Origin: an uncultured Aquimarina sp.
GTDB taxonomy: Bacteria > Bacteroidota > Bacteroidia > Flavobacteriales > Flavobacteriaceae
Length of the DNA: 64,000 bases
Assembly (NCBI GenBank): GCA_947498785.1
Contig: CANMLS010000016.1
Location: 40,885 to 104,884 of the forward strand
Direction: 5' to 3'
The position numbers and the translations under genes were made by a program. The stretch's first letter is position 1. Each line of letters starts with the position of its first letter. The notes beneath the pieces are model-generated. The model was not told where the DNA came from. It ran no database searches and was given only the letters and a program-made list of their open reading frames with translations. This document shows positions 45,209 to 54,265 of this stretch, piece after piece.

Positions 45209-46789
45209 TTAATATTTCTTCTTTCTATACCAAAACACTGTAAGTAATACAACTCCCAAAATACCTAATCCAATACTCCAATATACCTTGGTATTATTCT
45301 CAAAATACATAGGTGTAGCATCCCCGACCAAGTAGAAACTGCCCCAATAAAAAGGATCAAGGCGATTGATGTTTGCCGTATTAAGGTATTGCAATTTGGC
45401 TTGCTGTAATGCTTTGGCTTTGTTCATTCCTTTTTTAAGATTGATGTAAAAGTATTTTATCAATTCTGGAGTGGTTTGATCCGATACTTCCCAACTACTT
45501 AATAATAAACTTTTGGTTCCTGCATATTGAAAAGCATTTCCCAAGCTCATCACACCTTCGCCTTTGGCTATTTTTCCTGATCCAGTATTACAAGCACTTA
45601 GTACAGTAAGCTCCGCGGGAATATCCATAGCAAATAATTCGTGACTGTATAGATAATTATCTTCGATAGTATCTTTGCTTTTGGTAAATAGGAGTTTAGA
45701 ATTTTCGGGTCGTTCGTTATCAACTTCGCCATGTAGAGCAAGGTGGAGAATGTTATATTGACTTGCATTTTTTTTGAAGTTTGCTTCTATAGCTTGTGAA
45801 CCATAATAATACTGTCCATTTATGATGTCAGAAATGGCTTTAATTTCCCGACGTGTGCCAGGTAAATCATTGTGAGTATTCCTAAGATTAACAAGACTCA
45901 TTGTTTTTGAATCAGAAACTTTTGTATTCGAAAAAGAAAAGGCTAGACATTCTTGTTTTTTAAAAGACGTAGTTTTGTTTTTAAAAGGAGTGAATAATAA
46001 GGTTGCAGAACTAGCATAGCTAATAGCATATTCTTTAAGTAAATAAGATAAGACTCTTGGGTCTTTTGAAGCGTCGTTTTGTGTAAGCAATAACTCGAAA
46101 TTAAGATGCCGTAACGAACCATCGGGAATAATAATAAGTTCATCGCCGATGATATGATCTTTAATAGGTTGGATTAGCGTTGTGTACAATTGATGAGAAA
46201 CTTCCTTAAATGGAATAATACTTTTATTAGTAATAGTTTTTCTTAATTGTTCAATAGGTTTGGTGAGTTTTGGTGTTGAAAGTGTGGTTGTGTAGATGTT
46301 GTTTTTTGAAATCACAAAAGCATGAGAAACACTATCTGATGAAAAAAACTCTACTACTGTGGTGTTATGATTTAGTTTTTTCTGAATATTTAAAATTGAA
46401 ATAATAGTATCCTGATGCTTTAATTGATAGTATTTAGGGTAGTTTTTTTCTATAATATGAGTTAGTGAATCTTGTTTTCTGTTAAGATCAAATAATTTAT
46501 TCTCATAGGTATGGATTTTAAACGTATCAGTAAATTGAGATGTCCTCTCCTGAAGAATTTCAGAAGCATATAGAGAACGTCCTTCTTTTAAATGCTGCTC
46601 AAGATCAAGGATCGTTTTTGGCAACCCAGCAAAGCTCTTTGCGTTAGAATCAATTAGTAATCTCTTTAATATATTTGCTTTGCTTTTTTCGGCATAGTAG
46701 AATGCACGTTCTAGGGATCGTTGTTTTTGATCTGTTTTATATAGTAATAGTTGTGCTTCTATGGCATCTTTATATACCTCTTTAGTTTT
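45209..46789 (-). pseudogene. CHAT-domain half of a frameshifted TPR-CHAT gene
   Basis: Open from 46789 to 45209, 526 codons; the only start-like codon (TTG at 46622-46624) lies far inside. It first continues TPR-like helices (ERAFYYAEKSKANILKRLL), then a CHAT caspase-like protease domain: LIIIPDGSLRHLNFELL, the histidine in LHLALHGE and the cysteine in LSACNTGSGKIAKGEG, followed by FQYAGTKSLLLSSWEVSD. A C-terminal membrane helix (VYWSIGLGILGVVLLTVFW) ends the protein. In Bacteroidota these parts normally belong to one protein of about 1100 residues with the TPR region encoded just upstream. Here the frames are split by one base. Confidence 0.8.
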
Positions 46790-48741
46790 TTAGCAAAGAA
46801 TACTTTGTCTTTATGATTCTGTAGTTTTTGTTGGATAAGATGGATTAAGGCATCCGTTTTTTGATAGATGTTTATACTTGCGGTCAGATCATTACTATCA
46901 TTATCAATTATAAAACGTTCTTGCAAAGTTTTAGCTTTACTTTGTATAGTGTATAAGAGGGTGTTTGCATCCAAATAGTTGTCTGGATTAATGTTATTAC
47001 CTATTAATTTTTTGTTAGGTTTAGTATTAGCTATAATAGCTTTGTTGTAATATAATATTGCGTTATCATAATTTTTAGTTTTATAATACAGATCGGCAAT
47101 TTGGTTATAAGATTTTGCGGTTCTAGGGTGATGTTCTCCATCGGTTCGTAGTCTAATTTTAATACTTTTTTGTAAATATTCAAATGCGACTAAATATTCT
47201 TCTTTTTGGGAAAATAAGTTTGCAATAGCGTTATAGATATCGCAAATATAATATTGAGTTTCTCCAAATAAATGCTCTTGGATTTTCAATGCTTTTTGGT
47301 AATAATTTAAAGCAATAGAATGCATTCTTTTTCTTGTATAAATATTACCAATATCATGATATAAATAAGAATTAAGAGAATGGTATTCTCCTAGTATGTG
47401 AATTCGTATTTTTAAAGCCTTTTGGTAGTATGCTAAGGCTATGTCATATTCTTCTTTAGCTTTATAACTATTGGCAATATTATTATAAACACGAGTTACA
47501 GCAATATGGTCTCTTCCTAATGAATATGTATAATTTATAAGAGCTTTTTTATAATATGATATAGCAATGTCAAATTGTCCACTATATTGATGCATAACAC
47601 CTATATTGTTATAACTTAGTCCGAAAAATGAATGATTTTTTGGGAATATTTTGAAATCAATCTCTAAAGCTTTTTGTTGATACGCTCTAGATTGATCGTA
47701 CCTCCCTTTTTTGAAATAAATATTACCAATTTCAGTATATAAATTTGAGGTTTTAGCGTTCGCATTTTCGAATTTTTTGGTTACAATTTTTAGTGCTTTG
47801 TTAAAATATTTAAAAGCAATATCGTGTTTCCCTTTATGTCTATTAATTACACCTATGCTTCTGTAACAAAGTGCTGCATTAGTATGTTTGGCCCCAAAAA
47901 CTTCATTTAATATGGTTAATGCTTTTTTTTGATATTCTAAGGCCTTATCAAACTTATCTAAACGAATAAGTATATCACCTATATGATTATAACAAAAGGC
48001 GACTTCAATACTGTTCTTTCCGAAGATACCCTCCCTTATTTTTAAAGCCTTTTTATAATAGTCTATTGCTAGATTGTATTTTCCCAAATGGTAATATGTT
48101 GTTCCTAAATCAATATAACTATCTGCTAATTTCCTGTGTTTTTTTCCAAAAATGCTTGTTCGAATTGTTAATCCCTTTTTGTAATACTCTAATGCTTTAT
48201 CGTATTCTGCGAGTACATGATGAATGCTTCCTATATTATGATAACAGTCCGCTATGCGATAATCTCGCTCTCCAAAAGTAGCTAATTGAATGGTTAAGGC
48301 TTTTTGATAATAGTCCAGAGCATTTTGATATTGATCCTGACCTTTAAGAATATGTCCAATACTATTGTAAGAAGTTGCTACCGCTGTGTGTTCTGTCCCG
48401 AATTCTTTTAGTCGTATTTCTAATGATTTTTTAGCATTTTTTAATGCGTCTTCTAAATCATAATTTTTTCTATGTGCTTCAGCAATTTTATCATAACTGT
48501 CTGCAATACGTTTTTGTGTATTTTTCTTTTTGTAAATAGGTAATGCTTTTTTAAAATAAACAATTGCGCTATCTAGTTTCCATTTAGATAATAGTATTTC
48601 TGCCTTTGTAAAATGTTTCGAAACAAGGATAGTGTCACGAATAGACTGTGTATAGGTTATTTGATACGATATCAAGTAGAGAAATAAACATAAAATTCTA
48701 ATGTTGAATAGAGACTTAATATATTCTGTGAGAATATTCAT
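46759..48741 (-). CDS. TPR half of a frameshifted TPR-CHAT gene
   Basis: 660 residues. A hydrophobic N-terminal segment (FNIRILCLFLYLISYQITYTQ) works as a signal or anchor. From about residue 45 there are about a dozen 42-residue kinesin-light-chain-type TPRs, each with the pattern Y.NIG.I......D.AL.YY.KAL.I....FG..H. Such repeats bind partner proteins. The frame ends KKLKRYIKMP just after VFFAKK; in the next frame the sequence continues KTKEVYKDAIEAQ, matching the usual TPR-to-CHAT linker. The shift is at the T6 run 46786-46791. It may still be made as a separate protein. Confidence 0.85.
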   Translation of the reverse strand: MNILTEYIKSLFNIRILCLFLYLISYQITYTQSIRDTILVSKHFTKAEILLSKWKLDSAIVYFKKALPIYKKKNTQKRIADSYDKIAEAHRKNYDLEDALKNAKKSLEIRLKEFGTEHTAVATSYNSIGHILKGQDQYQNALDYYQKALTIQLATFGERDYRIADCYHNIGSIHHVLAEYDKALEYYKKGLTIRTSIFGKKHRKLADSYIDLGTTYYHLGKYNLAIDYYKKALKIREGIFGKNSIEVAFCYNHIGDILIRLDKFDKALEYQKKALTILNEVFGAKHTNAALCYRSIGVINRHKGKHDIAFKYFNKALKIVTKKFENANAKTSNLYTEIGNIYFKKGRYDQSRAYQQKALEIDFKIFPKNHSFFGLSYNNIGVMHQYSGQFDIAISYYKKALINYTYSLGRDHIAVTRVYNNIANSYKAKEEYDIALAYYQKALKIRIHILGEYHSLNSYLYHDIGNIYTRKRMHSIALNYYQKALKIQEHLFGETQYYICDIYNAIANLFSQKEEYLVAFEYLQKSIKIRLRTDGEHHPRTAKSYNQIADLYYKTKNYDNAILYYNKAIIANTKPNKKLIGNNINPDNYLDANTLLYTIQSKAKTLQERFIIDNDSNDLTASINIYQKTDALIHLIQQKLQNHKDKVFFAKKLKRYIKMP

Positions 48742-48924
48742 ATATAATTAGTTGGTAGAAATTATAAATATGTTACCTACGAAAGTAGCATTTTTTTCCT
48801 TTCGCAACATTTTTAATAATTGCTAATTTCACACTTAGCTTGTTGAAGTGCGGGTACAAAGATTTATAAGTTTTCCACAGACATTAACTGACAATATATA
48901 GAATATGCTTTACTTCAGTATTTA

Positions 48925-49692
48925 TCAATACTTATAACAAACGGGAAGAATTTCTCCTGGAGCGAGACAAAATTGAGTAACCTCCTCTTTAGATAATTTT
49001 TGAGTATAATTTACTTCATCTACTTTAAAACCGATAGATCTTAGCTTTTCAAAATAATCTCTACCATAAACTCGCACATGGTCATATTGACCAAATATTT
49101 TGGCACGTTCTTGTGGATCTGTGATACTATCATCTTCAAAAGTAGTTGCTCTGTCTAAATCTTGTGGAATTTGTAAAATAGCCATTCCGCCTGGTTTTAA
49201 AACTCTAAATAATTCTTGCATAGCTTTAGTGTCATCTGCGATATGTTCTAACACATGATTGCAAAAGATGATATCGTATTCGTTATCTCCAAAAGGAAGG
49301 TTGCAAATATCAGCTTTTATATCGGCCAAAGGAGAATTAAGATCAGTAGTGGTATACTCAAGGTGTTGTAATTCTCTAAACCTTTTATAAAATGCTTGTT
49401 CTGGGGCAAAGTGCAATACTTTTGATGTAGTAGTAAAAAAGTCAGTCTCACGTTTAAGATATAGCCACAATAATCGATGACGTTCTAAAGATAGGGTGGA
49501 AGGTGAAAGTACATTTTCTCGTTGTTTACCATATCCATACGGTAAAAATTTAGAAAAACTCTTACCATCTATTGGATCGATATATGTTTTTCCTCTTAAA
49601 AATAATGCAATAATAGGCCTGGCAACATAACTCAACCGAATTAAAAGTGGCCTGGGGATAGTGTTGAGTATAAATTTAAAGAGTTTTTTCAT
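48925..49692 (-). CDS. class I SAM-dependent methyltransferase
   Basis: 255 residues. SAM-binding Rossmann elements: VLHFAPEQAFYKRF (motif I variant), YTTTDLNSPLADIKADICNLPF and the [31 protein letters not shown] block, as in the Methyltransf_11 group. The N-terminal part is basic with a hydrophobic stretch. The substrate is unknown; relatives often modify lipids, quinones or glycans. map lies 36 bp upstream on the same strand, so they may share a transcript. Confidence 0.85.
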   Translation of the reverse strand: MKKLFKFILNTIPRPLLIRLSYVARPIIALFLRGKTYIDPIDGKSFSKFLPYGYGKQRENVLSPSTLSLERHRLLWLYLKRETDFFTTTSKVLHFAPEQAFYKRFRELQHLEYTTTDLNSPLADIKADICNLPFGDNEYDIIFCNHVLEHIADDTKAMQELFRVLKPGGMAILQIPQDLDRATTFEDDSITDPQERAKIFGQYDHVRVYGRDYFEKLRSIGFKVDEVNYTQKLSKEEVTQFCLAPGEILPVCYKY

Positions 49693-49728
49693 GTCGAAAA
49701 ATCACCTGGAATACACTTTTAGGCAGGT

Positions 49729-50547
49729 TTATACTGTTAATACTTCTTGTCTAAAAGCATCTTCCTCATCAGATTCAATACCAAGGGCTTGATATATATA
49801 CTTAAATGTAGAAAGAATTTCGGGTTTACCATCAACAAGAGCAACGTCATGTTCAAAATGAGCACTTGGTTTACCATCTGCAGTTACAATTGTCCATCCA
49901 TCCTTTAGCTGTTTAATTCTATGGGTTCCCATGTTGATCATCGGTTCTATAGCAACAACCATTCCTTCAATAAATTTTTTACCCTTGCCACGACGACCAT
50001 AATTTGGCATCTCAGGATCTTCATGTAATTTTTTTCCTACTCCATGACCAACCAGTTCCCTAACGACTCCGTAGCCAAAATCTTCAGTATATTTTTGAAT
50101 TGCATATCCCACATCTCCAACACGATTGCCAAATTTAAATTCTGCAATTCCCTTGTATAAAGACTCTTTGGTAGCTTTTAATAGTTGTTCTACTTCAGGT
50201 GAAACTTCGCCTATTGTAAAAGTATATGCATGATCTCCATAAAAATCATTTTTTATAGCTCCACAATCGATTGCTACGATGTCACCATTTTCAAGAGGTT
50301 TGTCAGTTGGTAATCCATGTACAACGGCTTCATTCACACTGGTAAGAAGAGTAGAAGGACAACCGTATAAACCTAAAAATCCCGGAGTTGCTCCTTGATC
50401 TCTGATAAACTCTTCTGCAATTTTGTCTAATTGTGCAGTAGTAACTCCAGGTTTTAACTCAGTCGCTAACATTCCCAAGGTTTTAGAAACAACCAATGCA
50501 CTTTCTCGCATTAACTCTATCTCTTCGCGTGTTTTCGTAATAATCAT
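49729..50547 (-). CDS. map: type I methionine aminopeptidase
   Basis: 272 residues from the ATG at 50545-50547 (MIITKTREEIELMRESA). It removes the initiator methionine from new proteins. The five metal ligands are in the expected places: DCGAIKNDFYGDHAYTF (two Asp), GHGVGKKLHEDPEMPNYG (His), AIEPMIN (Glu) and AHFEHDVAL (Glu), with VNEAVVHGLP holding the substrate-side His. A longer in-frame start at 50568 exists. A promoter box lies 35 bp upstream. Confidence 0.95.
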   Translation of the reverse strand: MIITKTREEIELMRESALVVSKTLGMLATELKPGVTTAQLDKIAEEFIRDQGATPGFLGLYGCPSTLLTSVNEAVVHGLPTDKPLENGDIVAIDCGAIKNDFYGDHAYTFTIGEVSPEVEQLLKATKESLYKGIAEFKFGNRVGDVGYAIQKYTEDFGYGVVRELVGHGVGKKLHEDPEMPNYGRRGKGKKFIEGMVVAIEPMINMGTHRIKQLKDGWTIVTADGKPSAHFEHDVALVDGKPEILSTFKYIYQALGIESDEEDAFRQEVLTV

Positions 50548-50581
50548 ATAAGCTTGTAAAAAATTCACATTATAAGGAAGG

Positions 50582-50589
50582 CAAATTTA
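50582..50589 (-). promoter_or_regulatory. candidate map promoter -7 box
   Basis: CAAATTTA on the plus strand reads TAAATTTG on the minus strand, matching TAnnTTTG, 35 bp upstream of the map ATG. Confidence 0.5.
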
Positions 50590-50667
50590 CAAAGAATATT
50601 GCTTGTTCGGCGTAACCATAACCTCTATTTTAGGATTTGATTTAATCGGTATGAGGCAGAGAAGTTT

Positions 50668-51129
50668 TTATGTTGCTTTTAGTGTAAAAGAAGTAGTTAG
50701 CCCAACACAAAAATTCCTGGGGAGTTTTTCTACTCCAAAAATGGCTCTAGAATGTGTGCCTTTTTCATCTAATATTTTTATGAATAAATCTGAGGCGCCA
50801 TCCACTACAGCAGGAGATTCATCCCAATCTGTCCCAGATTGAAAATAGGCGTCAATATGATTTAATCCTTCGATTGCATTAAATCCAATTTTATGATCTA
50901 TTTGAGCTAAAACATTTAGAGCACATAATTTCATGGCTTCATACCCTTGGAGTGTTGATATGGTATCTCCTAATCTTCCTTGATATAGATATTCTTGATT
51001 TAGTATAGGAAACTGAATAGCAATATAGGCAATGTTACCTCTTTTATTTACAGAGGTGTATGATCCGCCAGGAGTAGAGACCTCAGGGAGTACAAGTCCC
51101 ATTTCTTTTAGCTTTTCTTTAGAATTCAT
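50668..51129 (-). CDS. RidA/YjgF family protein
   Basis: 153 residues, the longer subgroup of the family typified by the YjgF-like putative endoribonuclease. Matching segments: VLPEVSTPGGSYTSVNKRGNIAYIAIQFP, the YQGRLGDTIST region and LCALNVLAQIDHKIG. Canonical RidA deaminates reactive enamine/imine intermediates of PLP enzymes and has a catalytic arginine near the C terminus (IPxxAR...); here the equivalent is GTHSRAIFGVEKLPRN, so activity is uncertain. It stands alone. Confidence 0.8.
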   Translation of the reverse strand: MNSKEKLKEMGLVLPEVSTPGGSYTSVNKRGNIAYIAIQFPILNQEYLYQGRLGDTISTLQGYEAMKLCALNVLAQIDHKIGFNAIEGLNHIDAYFQSGTDWDESPAVVDGASDLFIKILDEKGTHSRAIFGVEKLPRNFCVGLTTSFTLKAT

Positions 51130-51237
51130 ATACTAAGAAGATTTAATCTTTAGAAATACGAATATACCACCACTATAAAATCCATTTCACTATTTTATAT
51201 GTAGTTTAACAAAGTTATTTTCAAAAATAGGAACTCC

Positions 51238-52755
51238 TTACTTTATAAGAGTACTTTGTGTCATGGCATCCGGTTTGTCAACTCCCATGAGATGCAAAAT
51301 GGTTGGCGCAATATCTCCCAAAACTCCATCTTTTACACCAATTTGATCATGATCAATCAAAATAAAAGGAACCGGATTTGTTGTGTGAGCAGTATGAGGT
51401 GTTCCGTCAGGATTAATCATCGTTTCACAATTACCGTGATCAGCAATTAGAAGGGTAGAGTATCCGTTTTCTAAACCTGCAGCAATTACATCTTTTGTGC
51501 ATTCGTCTACAACTTCACAAGCTTTAATAGCTGCTTCCATTACTCCTGTGTGTCCTACCATATCGCCATTGGCGAAGTTAAGACATACAAAATCTGCATC
51601 ACCTTTTTGTAATTCGGGAACAAGAGCATCTCTAAGTTCATATGCACTCATTTCTGGCTTAAGATCATATGTAGCTACTTTTGGAGAATTTCTTAAAATT
51701 CGAGTCTCTCCTTCAAAAGGTTCTTCTTGTCCGCCAGAAAAGAAAAAAGTAACATGAGGATATTTTTCGGTCTCAGCAATTCGTATTTGAGATTTACCAG
51801 CTTTAGAAACAATTTCTCCTAGAGTTTCTGTAATATTATCTTTATTGTAAATTACTTTAATACCTTCAAAATTTTCATCATAGTTTGTCATAGTAACATA
51901 GTATAATGAAAGCTTATGAGTATTCAATTCATGCATATCTTTTTGAGAAAGCATTTCTGTTAATTCACGGCCACGATCTGTTCTGAAATTAAAGAAAATC
52001 ACAACATCATCCTCTTTTATAGTGGTTACTGGATTGCCATTTTTATACATGCTAATAGGCTTGATAAACTCATCAGTAACATCATTATCATAGCTTGCCT
52101 GAATACTTTCTATTGCATTTGTACTTGATTCTCCAACCCCATTAACGACCAGGTCATAAGCTAATTTAACTCGTTCCCATCTTTTATCTCTATCCATGGC
52201 GTAGTATCTCCCTATAATAGATGCCAATTCACCTGTTGTTTTAGACATATGGTCCTGGATGTCCTGTATGTGCTTTTTTCCTGATTTTGGATCAACATCT
52301 CTACCGTCTGTAAATGCATGAAGAAAAACATTTTTAAGCTCATGAGAATCAGCAGCATCAAGTAAGCCTTTAATATGATTGATGTGAGAATGAACTCCAC
52401 CATCACTTACTAAACCAAGCAAATGAATGTTTTTATCATTTTCTTTTGCATAACGAAAAGCATCCGCCAAGACAGATTCATCTTTAAGTTTATTATTTTC
52501 TACAGCCATATTAATTTTGGCTAAATCTTGATATACAATTCTACCAGCACCTAAGTTCATATGTCCAACTTCACTGTTTCCCATTTGTCCATCGGGTAAT
52601 CCTACATGAAGGCCATCAGTACGTAAGGAGGCGCAAGGGTATTTTGTGTACAGACTATCAATATATGGTGTACTGGCATGATCTATAGCCGATACCTTTG
52701 GATCTGGAGAAGTTCCCCATCCATCCAATATCATCAGGATTACTTTTTTGTTCAT
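51238..52755 (-). CDS. gpmI: 2,3-bisphosphoglycerate-independent phosphoglycerate mutase
   Basis: 505 residues from the ATG at 52753-52755 (MNKKVILMILDGWG); the ORF extends upstream through a leader that contains the promoter, so the longer start is wrong. It interconverts 3- and 2-phosphoglycerate in glycolysis using two manganese ions and a phosphoserine. Motifs: ILDGWG (metal Asp), GNSEVGHMNLGAGRIVYQ (catalytic Ser), HAFTDGRDVDPKSG, FNFRTDRGRELT, FANGDMVGHTG and LLIADHGNCE with HTAHTTNPVPFIL. Confidence 0.96.
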   Translation of the reverse strand: MNKKVILMILDGWGTSPDPKVSAIDHASTPYIDSLYTKYPCASLRTDGLHVGLPDGQMGNSEVGHMNLGAGRIVYQDLAKINMAVENNKLKDESVLADAFRYAKENDKNIHLLGLVSDGGVHSHINHIKGLLDAADSHELKNVFLHAFTDGRDVDPKSGKKHIQDIQDHMSKTTGELASIIGRYYAMDRDKRWERVKLAYDLVVNGVGESSTNAIESIQASYDNDVTDEFIKPISMYKNGNPVTTIKEDDVVIFFNFRTDRGRELTEMLSQKDMHELNTHKLSLYYVTMTNYDENFEGIKVIYNKDNITETLGEIVSKAGKSQIRIAETEKYPHVTFFFSGGQEEPFEGETRILRNSPKVATYDLKPEMSAYELRDALVPELQKGDADFVCLNFANGDMVGHTGVMEAAIKACEVVDECTKDVIAAGLENGYSTLLIADHGNCETMINPDGTPHTAHTTNPVPFILIDHDQIGVKDGVLGDIAPTILHLMGVDKPDAMTQSTLIK

Positions 52756-52800
52756 AGTGTTATATGCTCTTAAATTATAAAGTTTTTGGCTGGTTAATGA

Positions 52801-52820
52801 TTGAGCGAAAAAAAGCTCAA
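52801..52820 (-). promoter_or_regulatory. leader hairpin upstream of gpmI
   Basis: TTGAGC (52801-52806) pairs with GCTCAA (52815-52820) in the leader, between the promoter and the gpmI ATG. Function unknown. Confidence 0.35.
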
Positions 52821-52836
52821 AAATAAAGCAAAGAGG

Positions 52837-52868
52837 CAAATTTACAACTTCGTTGATACTCATGCAAA
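52837..52868 (-). promoter_or_regulatory. gpmI promoter (-33 TTTG and -7 TAAATTTG)
   Basis: On the minus strand TTTG (52865-52868) is followed after 20 bases by TAAATTTG (52837-52844), the full Bacteroidota sigma-ABfr arrangement. It is the clearest two-part promoter in the window and lies about 80 bp upstream of the gpmI ATG. Confidence 0.65.
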
Positions 52869-53079
52869 AGACATATGTTATTACTGGATGATTTAAACCT
52901 GTTTTTTATATTAACTATGGGGGTAGTTTTTGTGAAACTATTAACCAATTTGTGTAGATAAGGTTAAAAGTGGGTTATTCTTAATGTCAAGGCCTCTTTT
53001 TTAGGAATTATATAATTCATTTGTAATGTCAAAATTTGAAATATCATCAATCTATAAATTAAACTAAAAAACTAAAAAG

Positions 53080-53439
53080 ATGAAAAAATTATTCGTTTTA
53101 ATATTGTGCATGATCATAAGTTTAGCATTTGCAATTGATCCTGTAAAAAATCATGATACATATAATGTATCTCCGTTTTGTATTTCTATAGCCAAAGGAG
53201 ATTATGAAATGGTGAAAAAAATGATTGAACTAGGTACAGAGGTTAATATATATTCTGAAGGGATGACACCTCTTATGTATGCCGCTCGTTATAACAGACT
53301 TGAAATTATTAAACTTTTGGTGATTAATGGAGCAAAAATTAATACAAAAAATAGAAAAGGGTTTAATGCTCTTAAATATGCGGAACTATCTGGTGCTCTT
53401 GATGCTAAAAAACTTTTGATAAAACTAAAAGAAAAGTAA
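53080..53439 (+). CDS. small secreted ankyrin-repeat protein, paralogue 1
   Basis: 119 residues. A signal peptide (MKKLFVLILCMIISLAFA) is followed by about three ankyrin repeats: SPFCISIAKGDYEMVKKMIELGTEVN, GMTPLMYAARYNRLEIIKLLVINGAKIN and KGFNALKYAELSGALDAKKLL. The protein is very similar to the one encoded at 53818-54201, so they are a local duplication. Exported ankyrin proteins bind other proteins; partner unknown. Each gene has its own upstream spacer. Confidence 0.85.
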   Translation: MKKLFVLILCMIISLAFAIDPVKNHDTYNVSPFCISIAKGDYEMVKKMIELGTEVNIYSEGMTPLMYAARYNRLEIIKLLVINGAKINTKNRKGFNALKYAELSGALDAKKLLIKLKEK

Positions 53440-53817
53440 AATCATACAGAGTGGTTTTTATATTATTGTATTTGATCTATTTTGTTTGTCGATATGAAAA
53501 AGAAAGGGTCATTATTGACTATCCATTTTGTCTTGTGAATAACTCTAAGCTGTGAAGCAAAATTTACCTCAATATCTCTAATTTCTGATTGTCATAACCT
53601 TATGATTAGGTCCTGAATCAAGTTCAGAATGATAATTTTTTTATGATAAATTACGAACATTTATAGTTTTTTATCTAAAAAAAATGAAAACTTGTAATGT
53701 TGTTGTGAATTTTTGTTATATAAGAGTTAAAATTTTGTTATTTGATGTGAATAAGTGTAACAAATCATAATAAGTGAGGTCATACATATATAAGTCAATC
53801 ATTAAATCGAATTTATT
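53440..53817. other. spacer between the ankyrin paralogues
   Basis: 378 bp with no ORF worth calling. It contains a short inverted repeat, CTGAA (53613-53617) / TTCAG (53623-53627), that looks like a decayed copy of the cctgaa...ttcagg repeats common between genes of Flavobacteriia (by appearance only). Confidence 0.5.
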
Positions 53818-54201
53818 ATGAAAAAAACAGTTTTTATAACCTTACTGGTTATGAGTTTTACTTTTGTTGGTTTTACAGAAGAATCAATCGAGACCTCTGT
53901 TAGTCACGATTATGAACTAAATAACTATAAGTCAAATCCATTTTGTATGGCTATAGTAAAAGGAGACATAGATGTAGTAAAAAAGATGATAGAGCTTGGC
54001 AGCGATGTTAATGAAAAATGGGGTGGTATGACACCTCTTATGTATGCTGCCAGATATAATCGTGTTGAAATCATCAAAATTCTGGTAAAAAAGGGGGCAA
54101 ATATCAAAACCAAAGACCCCAAGGGATATACGGCGATGAAATTTGCTAAGCTATCTAACGCCAAAGAAGCGATGGCATTATTAGAAGAATTGAAAAAGTA
54201 G
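53818..54201 (+). CDS. small secreted ankyrin-repeat protein, paralogue 2
   Basis: 127 residues with a signal peptide (MKKTVFITLLVMSFTFVGF) and ankyrin repeats: NPFCMAIVKGDIDVVKKMIELGSDVN, GMTPLMYAARYNRVEIIKILVKKGANIK and KGYTAMKFAKLSNAKEAMALLEEL. GMTPLMYAARYNR is identical in both paralogues, while the signal peptides and the first 40 residues differ. A terminator follows. Confidence 0.85.
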   Translation: MKKTVFITLLVMSFTFVGFTEESIETSVSHDYELNNYKSNPFCMAIVKGDIDVVKKMIELGSDVNEKWGGMTPLMYAARYNRVEIIKILVKKGANIKTKDPKGYTAMKFAKLSNAKEAMALLEELKK

Positions 54202-54218
54202 ATACAAAAAAGTATCTA
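54199..54218 (+). other. hairpin at the stop codon of ankyrin paralogue 2
   Basis: TAGATAC (54199-54205, which includes the stop codon) pairs with GTATCTA (54212-54218) across six As. It could protect the mRNA end; it lacks a U-run. Confidence 0.4.
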
Positions 54219-54236
54219 TTACTTTACGTAAACACT

Positions 54237-54265
54237 CTGTCTAACATAATTAGACAGGGTTTTTT
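54237..54265 (+). terminator. terminator of ankyrin paralogue 2
   Basis: 8-bp stem CTGTCTAA (54237-54244) / TTAGACAG (54250-54257) and a run of Ts. Its T-run overlaps the stop codon of the convergent M48 peptidase gene. Confidence 0.8.

Noticed and set aside
45209..46624. CHAT protein as an independent gene starting at TTG 46624
   Set aside because: The frame continues upstream for 55 codons with clear TPR-linker similarity, so this start is artificial; the frameshift explanation is better.
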